This document shows positions 32,179 through 36,379 of a stretch of DNA of 36,379 nucleotides, in pieces. Under the pieces are notes generated by a model. It had not been told where the DNA came from, did not search any database, and saw nothing but the letters and a program-made list of their open reading frames with translations. The position numbers and the translations under genes were made by a program. Source of the DNA: Anaerolineae bacterium (GTDB taxonomy: Bacteria > Chloroflexota > Anaerolineae > Aggregatilineales > Phototrophicaceae); NCBI GenBank assembly GCA_022820125.1, contig JAJEGA010000059.1, positions 1-36,379 on the forward strand, read 5' to 3'. The stretch's first letter is position 1. The number at the start of each line of letters is the position of its first letter.

Positions 32179-33009
32179 TCAGATATTTGCCGCGCGACTG
32201 TCGGCAATCGCCTCGAATAGCGCCGGGTCGTCGGCTATCCACGCCAGGCTCACGCGATCCGCGATTCCTGTATAATGTTCAACGATGCTGTTGTAAACAT
32301 TGCCCGGTTTCGCGCTGTCGGCGAAGATGGGCACGGTTACCGCAATGTCGTTTCGCGCCCGGCCCGCCGCGCGCAGTCCATCTTCGAGCGCCGGTATAAC
32401 GACCTCTCGCAGATAAGCGGGCCTGGGATTGGGCGGCGCGCGCAAGCCTTGGGCGAGTTCGCCCGCCAGTTGGCAGATGCCCGGACTGTCGCCCGCCAGG
32501 CAGATGGGGATCGCTGGATGCGAAATCGGACCCGGATTGAAGAATGGCGCCATCAGCCGGAATTGATAATGCTCCCCCCGATAACGTAGACGGGCGCCTG
32601 TTTGAAACGTGTCCCAGATGGCGCGCAGGCTTTCACTATACTCGCGCATCCGGGCGACCGGCTCGCTCCAGTTTTCGCTGAAGCGGCGCTCGAAGTCTTC
32701 GCGCGCTGGTATGCCCAGCCCAAGCACAAAGCGGTCCTCGCATTGACGCGCCAAATCCCAAGCGATCTGAGCCGTCACCATGGGGCTGCGGGGAAAGGCG
32801 AGGGCATCCGCCGTTCCGAGGCGAATCCGATGCGTTTTTTTGGCGGCGACGGTCAATAGGAAAAAGGGATTATGGGCGGTTTCGTTTATCCAGATTCCAT
32901 CAAAGCCGAGCTGCTCGACGCGTTTAATCTGCTCAACATCATGACGCAAGTCGCCCGTAGGCGTGATGGTGACATCCAGCTTGAAGGGTTGCATTCCTGA
33001 AGCTGCCAT
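32179..33009 (-). CDS. Luciferase-like (LLM) F420-type oxidoreductase, copy 1
   Basis: A TIM-barrel flavin/F420-dependent oxidoreductase of the bacterial-luciferase superfamily, resembling the MSMEG_2256-like F420 group. 276 residues. Seen: VEQLGFDGIWINETAHNPFF (about 31-50), IRLGTADALAFPRSPMVTAQIAWDLARQCEDRFVLGLG and FSENWSEPVARMREYSESLRAIWDTFQTG. It is clearly a paralog of the protein at 33736-34755 but about 60 residues shorter at the C-terminus. ATG 33009 follows the YgjP-like gene's stop by one base; ATG 32994 (MQPFKLDV) is an alternative that fits the family better. Substrate unknown. Cofactor F420 rather than FMN is inferred from the subfamily. Confidence 0.87.
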   Translation of the reverse strand: MAASGMQPFKLDVTITPTGDLRHDVEQIKRVEQLGFDGIWINETAHNPFFLLTVAAKKTHRIRLGTADALAFPRSPMVTAQIAWDLARQCEDRFVLGLGIPAREDFERRFSENWSEPVARMREYSESLRAIWDTFQTGARLRYRGEHYQFRLMAPFFNPGPISHPAIPICLAGDSPGICQLAGELAQGLRAPPNPRPAYLREVVIPALEDGLRAAGRARNDIAVTVPIFADSAKPGNVYNSIVEHYTGIADRVSLAWIADDPALFEAIADSRAANI

Positions 33010-33010
33010 C

Positions 33011-33736
33011 CTACAAGATCAGGCTCGGACCATGCTGTTTGAACCAGGCTTTCCACTGACGGAATTCGGGACAGCAAGTTTCCACAAGCGCCCAGAACGC
33101 CGGGTTGTGATTCAGCTCGCGCAAGTGGCAGAGCTCGTGTGTGATGACGTAGTCGATCGCTCCATCGGGCGCCATCATCAGCCGCAGATTAAGATTGATA
33201 TTCCGTTTGGCGGAACAGCTTCCCCAACGCGTCTTCTGGTTTTTGATGCGCACTCGCTCAAATTTGAATCCATGCCTGCGAGCCAGGTCTTCCGCTCGCT
33301 GCGGCAAGTAGCGCTGCGCCTGCGCGCGATAAAAGCTCTCAATGGCAGCGCGAATCCCGGCGTCGGCGGCAGGGGGCGTTGCTTCGGGCGATGCAACTAC
33401 AAGATGACCATCTGCCAAACTGACCTTGATTCGTTTTAACGACGGAGCGCATTCCAGCTTGAGGCGATAGCTGACGCCGCGAAATAGGAACACTTCTCCC
33501 GCGCGATATTCACGCAGGCGTCGATTCGCGTTGGCTTCTCTGAACCTGGCTATGGCTTTGCGGACCCAAGCGGAACGTTCGCGCAAAAGCGACTCCGGAT
33601 CCGGCTGTCGAAATCCCGCCGGATAAACGACTTCAAGCCCGGCGCTCATGCTGTAACGCAGGCTGATGCGTTTGGCGCGTTTGCTCGTCCGAACGCGGTA
33701 TGAGACCGGAAGACCGTCGAGATCAATGACTGGCAT
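33011..33736 (-). CDS. YgjP-like (DUF45) zinc metallopeptidase
   Basis: A 241-residue protein of the YgjP/DUF45 group, gluzincin-like peptidases. The catalytic HELCH is at 200-204, with a third ligand candidate His210 in the LNHNPAFW motif (208-215). RWGSCS (170-175) and NLNLRLMMAP are also conserved in DUF45, and the N-terminal half has the usual beta-rich SKRAKRISLRY pattern. There is no signal peptide, so it acts in the cytosol. Its ATG overlaps the upstream LLM stop (TAATG) and its stop lies one base from the next LLM start, so all three are translationally coupled. Its cellular substrate is unknown for the family. Confidence 0.9.
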   Translation of the reverse strand: MPVIDLDGLPVSYRVRTSKRAKRISLRYSMSAGLEVVYPAGFRQPDPESLLRERSAWVRKAIARFREANANRRLREYRAGEVFLFRGVSYRLKLECAPSLKRIKVSLADGHLVVASPEATPPAADAGIRAAIESFYRAQAQRYLPQRAEDLARRHGFKFERVRIKNQKTRWGSCSAKRNINLNLRLMMAPDGAIDYVITHELCHLRELNHNPAFWALVETCCPEFRQWKAWFKQHGPSLIL

Positions 33737-34755
33737 TAGTTTCCCATCGCTTTCGCCGCGTGCCGCCAGATGACGCGCTTTGTGTCGTCGTCCGGCTCAA
33801 AGGGGAAGTAATAGCCCGCCCGATCCAGCAGGCCAGAATAGCGTTCGCGCAGGGCGTAGGGCAGTTCATCCGGCGGCGCGATGACGGCGAAGGCTTCGAG
33901 CATGTCGTCGCTGATGAGCGCGTGCATTTCTTTCCAGCGATTTCGCCGCAGCAGCGCATTCAGTTGTGGTATCAGATCGGTCCAGCCGTGTAGTTCCAGG
34001 ACTGGGCTGTAGCTGGGCGTACTGGCGTAAAAGGCGATCTGCGATTTGGTGAGAAGCTTGCTCGCTTCAATGGCTTCGTCATCTTCGCCGGTGACGACGA
34101 ACACGGCGCAAGATAAGGCCGGCTGGCTTTGGCGGCCGCTCGCGTTACGCCCTGCCTGAATCGCGGGCAGCAGCACGTCTCGCAGATAAGGGGGCGTATG
34201 GAAAGAATGAACATGAAAGCCATCGCACATTTCCCCCGCCAGCCCGGCCAAGCCCGTATTGACGCCGGCGATATATATCGGAATGTTGAAGAATGGCATC
34301 GGCGGCGGCGCGCAGCATGGCGCCAGAAGCGACAGGCGGTAGCAATCGCCGTCGTAGTTAAGGTCATCGCCTGTTTGGAAGCTGTGCCAGATAGCCCGCA
34401 GCGCTTCAATATACTCGCGCAGCTGCATCACGGGCTTGCCCCATTTTGCGCTGAAGCGCTTGGTTATGTGCGGCTTGATTTGTGTGCCCAAGCCGAGGAC
34501 GAAGCGCCCGCGAGACATTGCCGCCAGATCCCAGGCGGTCTGCGCCATGATCATAGGGCTGCGCGGAAAGGCAACCGCAATCGCCGTGCCCAGCGAAACG
34601 CGATCGGTCGCTAGCGCGGCGTGAGCAAGCGGCAGAAAGGGATTGTGCGCCGCTTCCGCCACCCATAAGCCGTCAAAGCCAAAGTCTTCAACGGCGCGGG
34701 CCAAGCGCCCGGCGCGGCTCAGGTCAGTGGCAAAGACGGTCAGGTCAAATTTCAC
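33736..34755 (-). CDS. Luciferase-like (LLM) F420-type oxidoreductase, copy 2
   Basis: A 339-residue luciferase-superfamily protein. It has MKFDLTVFATDLSRAGRLARAVEDFGFDGLWVAEAAHNPFLPLAHAA at the start, VSLGTAIAVAFPRSPMIMAQTAWDLAAMSRGRFVLGLGTQIKPHITKRFSAKWGKPVMQLREYIEALRAIW next, and an IAGVNTGLAGLAGEMCDGFHVHSF segment typical of the F420_MSMEG_2256 group. GTG start at 34755 with GGAG upstream. It is the first gene of a three-gene overlapping run with a YgjP-like peptidase and a shorter LLM paralog. The actual hydride acceptor and substrate are unknown. No F420 biosynthesis gene is in the window. Confidence 0.9.
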   Translation of the reverse strand: MKFDLTVFATDLSRAGRLARAVEDFGFDGLWVAEAAHNPFLPLAHAALATDRVSLGTAIAVAFPRSPMIMAQTAWDLAAMSRGRFVLGLGTQIKPHITKRFSAKWGKPVMQLREYIEALRAIWHSFQTGDDLNYDGDCYRLSLLAPCCAPPPMPFFNIPIYIAGVNTGLAGLAGEMCDGFHVHSFHTPPYLRDVLLPAIQAGRNASGRQSQPALSCAVFVVTGEDDEAIEASKLLTKSQIAFYASTPSYSPVLELHGWTDLIPQLNALLRRNRWKEMHALISDDMLEAFAVIAPPDELPYALRERYSGLLDRAGYYFPFEPDDDTKRVIWRHAAKAMGN

Positions 34756-34954
34756 TTGATCTCCAGTTTGTCAGTGCGGGCGGCTGTGTGCGTATTCTAG
34801 TCCGCAACTGCCCAAGTGGCGAGAGCGCAACGGAATTCGCCCTCCGGTGTTTTAGGTGATACAATTGTTCGCAATTGGCTTTAATTGCCGCGCGACCACT
34901 GGCGATGCGGGCGATTGAAGGACGAGTATAAGGCTCTTGAGAGTCGAGGGCGCG

Positions 34955-36130
34955 ATGGCGATTAGACAATCACGCTCAGTTAGCATCGGATTGCGCAATG
35001 TTGTCTTGACCATCCTGATTGGGTTGGGCTTGGTCTTCGTCTGGCAGATCCGCGGTACTTTGATGCTGACTTTCGCCGCGGTGATTCTGGTTGTGCTATT
35101 CACGATGCCCGTGCGTCTGCTGGTCAACCGCTTCAAGCTGCATCGCGTCGTCGCCATCATCGTGAGCGTTATCGGTTTCTTTATCATCCTTGGATTGCTC
35201 GGCGTGCCCATCTTGCGGACGATTGGCGATCAATACGAACCCCTTAGAACAGCGGTGGAAAGCGGCTTTGAGCAGTTGAGCGAGTCGCTGACGCGTGAAC
35301 GGCTATTGGAGCAGGATTCGATTCTCCGAGACGTGATACCGATTATTGATGATTTGCTTTCAGGCGGCGGCAGCGCCCAGCCATCGGACGACTTGATCGG
35401 TCAAGCGATTTCGCAGGTGACGGACGCGGTTGGGCGGCTTGGCGGCTCGGTCCTGCCTGTCGTCGGCGGTGTCGCGAATACGATTCTTAGCGTGCTTATC
35501 ATATTTTTCTTGAGCATGTATCTGTTGGCTGAACCGGAACTCTATGTCAGCGGCATCATCAAACTGACGCCAATCTGGTATCGCGATCGCATGCGCGGCA
35601 TCTTGCGCCGCCTGGACAGCACCTTGCGCGCCTGGCTAAGCGTCACCGCGATTTCCATGGTTGTCGTGGCGATCCTGACCGGCTTTGGGCTGCGGCTTTT
35701 GGATATAAGGGAAGAGGCCTTCGCCCTGGGCGTGCTGGCCGGGTTATTGTCGTTTATTCCCAACTTTGGGCCCGTGGTCGCTTTGGTGCCATCGGTGGCC
35801 GTCGCCATGGTGGAAGCGCCACATAATGTCGTCTGGGTTGTCGTCGTCATATATGGCGTGTCGTTTTTCCAGAGCCAGGTGATAAGCCCGGTGCTGGCAA
35901 GTGAACGGATGAATATGCCGGCGATTTTGATTCTGCTTGGCCAGATCATATTTGGCTTCTTCTTTGGTTTTCTCGGTTTGATGCTGGCGGTGCCGCTCAG
36001 CGCCTGTCTGGCGGTGCTGGTGGATGAGATGTATGTGAAGGATGTCTTGGGCGACTTGCCGCGGGGAAAAGTGGAAGAGGCGCTTCTCGAAAGTGAAGTT
36101 GCCGAAGAATTGGTCCCGAGCCCCACGTAA
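34955..36130 (+). CDS. AI-2E family transporter (PerM/TqsA-like)
   Basis: Multi-pass membrane protein of the AI-2E/UPF0118 family, which includes putative permeases and exporters of varied substrates. I chose ATG at 34955, preceded by GAGGG, over a TTG six codons upstream; 391 residues. N-terminal helices (about 15-35 and 38-58, then 70-90) are followed by an extracytoplasmic amphipathic segment (about 95-160). A second helix group starts at SVLPVVGGVANTILSVLIIFFLSMYLL. The family motifs FALGVLAGLLSFIPNFGPVVALVP and VSFFQSQVISPVLASERMNMPAILILLGQIIFGFFFGFLGLMLAVPLSA are present. It is monocistronic, followed by the 16S promoter 65 bases downstream. Substrate unknown; the AI-2 name is historical. 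Confidence 0.92.
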   Translation: MAIRQSRSVSIGLRNVVLTILIGLGLVFVWQIRGTLMLTFAAVILVVLFTMPVRLLVNRFKLHRVVAIIVSVIGFFIILGLLGVPILRTIGDQYEPLRTAVESGFEQLSESLTRERLLEQDSILRDVIPIIDDLLSGGGSAQPSDDLIGQAISQVTDAVGRLGGSVLPVVGGVANTILSVLIIFFLSMYLLAEPELYVSGIIKLTPIWYRDRMRGILRRLDSTLRAWLSVTAISMVVVAILTGFGLRLLDIREEAFALGVLAGLLSFIPNFGPVVALVPSVAVAMVEAPHNVVWVVVVIYGVSFFQSQVISPVLASERMNMPAILILLGQIIFGFFFGFLGLMLAVPLSACLAVLVDEMYVKDVLGDLPRGKVEEALLESEVAEELVPSPT

Positions 36131-36195
36131 ATCAGAGGTGGCGCTGTAACCTGGTTTGCCCAGCGCCAATCCAATGCAGATTGGCGAATTGTCTC

Positions 36196-36224
36196 TTGAC
36201 AGCGCAGGCTGGCGCTGCTAACCT
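36196..36224 (+). promoter_or_regulatory. rRNA operon promoter
   Basis: TTGACA (36196-36201, perfect), 17-base spacer, TAACCT (36219-36224). The predicted start is near 36231, 100 bases upstream of mature 16S. The best -35 match in the window, fitting a strong ribosomal promoter. Confidence 0.8.
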
Positions 36225-36234
36225 AGCGTGAAGG

Positions 36235-36258
36235 GTGAGAGGAGGCTCTCGCTTTTTT
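36235..36258 (+). terminator. Terminator-like hairpin in the 16S leader
   Basis: GTGAGAG (36235-36241) pairs with CTCTCGC (36246-36252) with one G-T wobble, loop GAGG, followed by six T (36253-36258). It is a textbook intrinsic terminator shape, but it begins only about four bases after the predicted rRNA start. It may end read-through from the AI-2E gene and spare rRNA transcripts, or it may act as a leader control element. Confidence 0.65.
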
Positions 36259-36332
36259 GTCCCATTGAAAGTGGGATGAGTGCGGATTAACAGTAGAATA
36301 GCAGGTTAAGACAGAGCGAATCAAACCCTGTG

Positions 36333-36379
36333 AATACGGAGAGTTTGATCCTGGCTCAGGATGAACGTTGGCGGCGTGC
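36333..36379 (+). rRNA. rrs: 16S ribosomal RNA, 5' end (cut by window end)
   Basis: AGAGTTTGATCCTGGCTCAG begins at 36340 (Escherichia coli position 8), so the mature 5' end should be near 36333. The following GATGAACGTTGGCGGCGTGC keeps the universal early 16S helix; the rest of the gene lies outside the window. Confidence 0.97.

Noticed and set aside
34756..34954. Regulatory element in the divergent LLM/AI-2E gap
   Set aside because: No convincing promoter pair, palindrome or small gene could be supported in these about 200 bases.

Overview
The window is a chromosomal segment of a free-living, probably aerobic heterotrophic bacterium. The 16S 5' end, the style of the sugar ABC transporter, the frequent TTG/GTG starts and the set of families (bactofilin, F420-type luciferase-like oxidoreductases, YgjP-like peptidase, fused MrpAB, DUF368) fit Chloroflexota (Anaerolineae-like) best. 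That assignment is an inference at moderate confidence. I see no phage, plasmid, CRISPR, tRNA or transposase gene.

Region by region. 1-261: edge-truncated copy of a palindromic intergenic element. 360-1989 (+): lipoyl synthase lipA and a bactofilin. 2045-11335 (-): cell-surface polysaccharide locus. In transcription order it holds a BY-kinase-like ATPase, rmlA, rmlB, [a 278-bp MITE], rmlD, two GT2 glycosyltransferases, RNase HII, a GT4 glycosyltransferase, a Wzz-type chain-length protein and an SDR oxidoreductase. The dTDP-rhamnose route is present except for rmlC. 11452-13261: divergent pterin/folate genes, a fused folB-folK (-) and folE (+). 13328-15700 (+): metK under a SAM-I riboswitch with an intrinsic terminator, then a methyltransferase. 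15711-20897 (-): five-gene sugar operon with a solute-binding protein, two CUT1 permeases, an RpiB-type isomerase and an ADP-ribosylglycohydrolase-family enzyme, with hairpins in its intercistronic gaps and no ATPase gene. 20982-21519: non-coding, with a decayed third copy of the palindromic element and a separate 70-bp palindrome. 21520-22491 (+): DUF368 (polyprenyl-phosphate transporter family). 22509-28727 (-): complete Mrp Na+/H+ antiporter operon mrp(AB)CDEFG. 28913-30726 (-): etfB-etfA. 30799-31416 (-): pentapeptide-repeat protein. 31638-32171 (+): GNAT acetyltransferase. 32179-34755 (-): two F420-type luciferase-like oxidoreductases flanking a YgjP/DUF45 peptidase in overlapping frames. 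34955-36130 (+): AI-2E/PerM-family membrane protein. 36196-36379 (+): strong rRNA promoter, terminator-like leader hairpin and the first ~47 bases of 16S rRNA.

How it fits together: the rml/GT/Wzz genes should build and export a rhamnose-containing glycan, and DUF368 may recycle its lipid carrier. The riboswitch makes metK respond to SAM. Mrp handles Na+/pH balance. EtfAB and the flavin-type enzymes point to respiratory acyl or amine oxidation. The strongest unusual signals are: (i) a MITE with 18/19-bp terminal inverted repeats and an exact 8-bp target duplication between rmlB and rmlD; (ii) a BY-kinase whose Walker A loop has lost its glycines; (iii) the transporter-RpiB-ARH operon, a candidate uptake and breakdown route for a ribosylated compound; (iv) the translationally coupled LLM-YgjP-LLM trio; and (v) the terminator-like hairpin almost at +1 of the rRNA leader.
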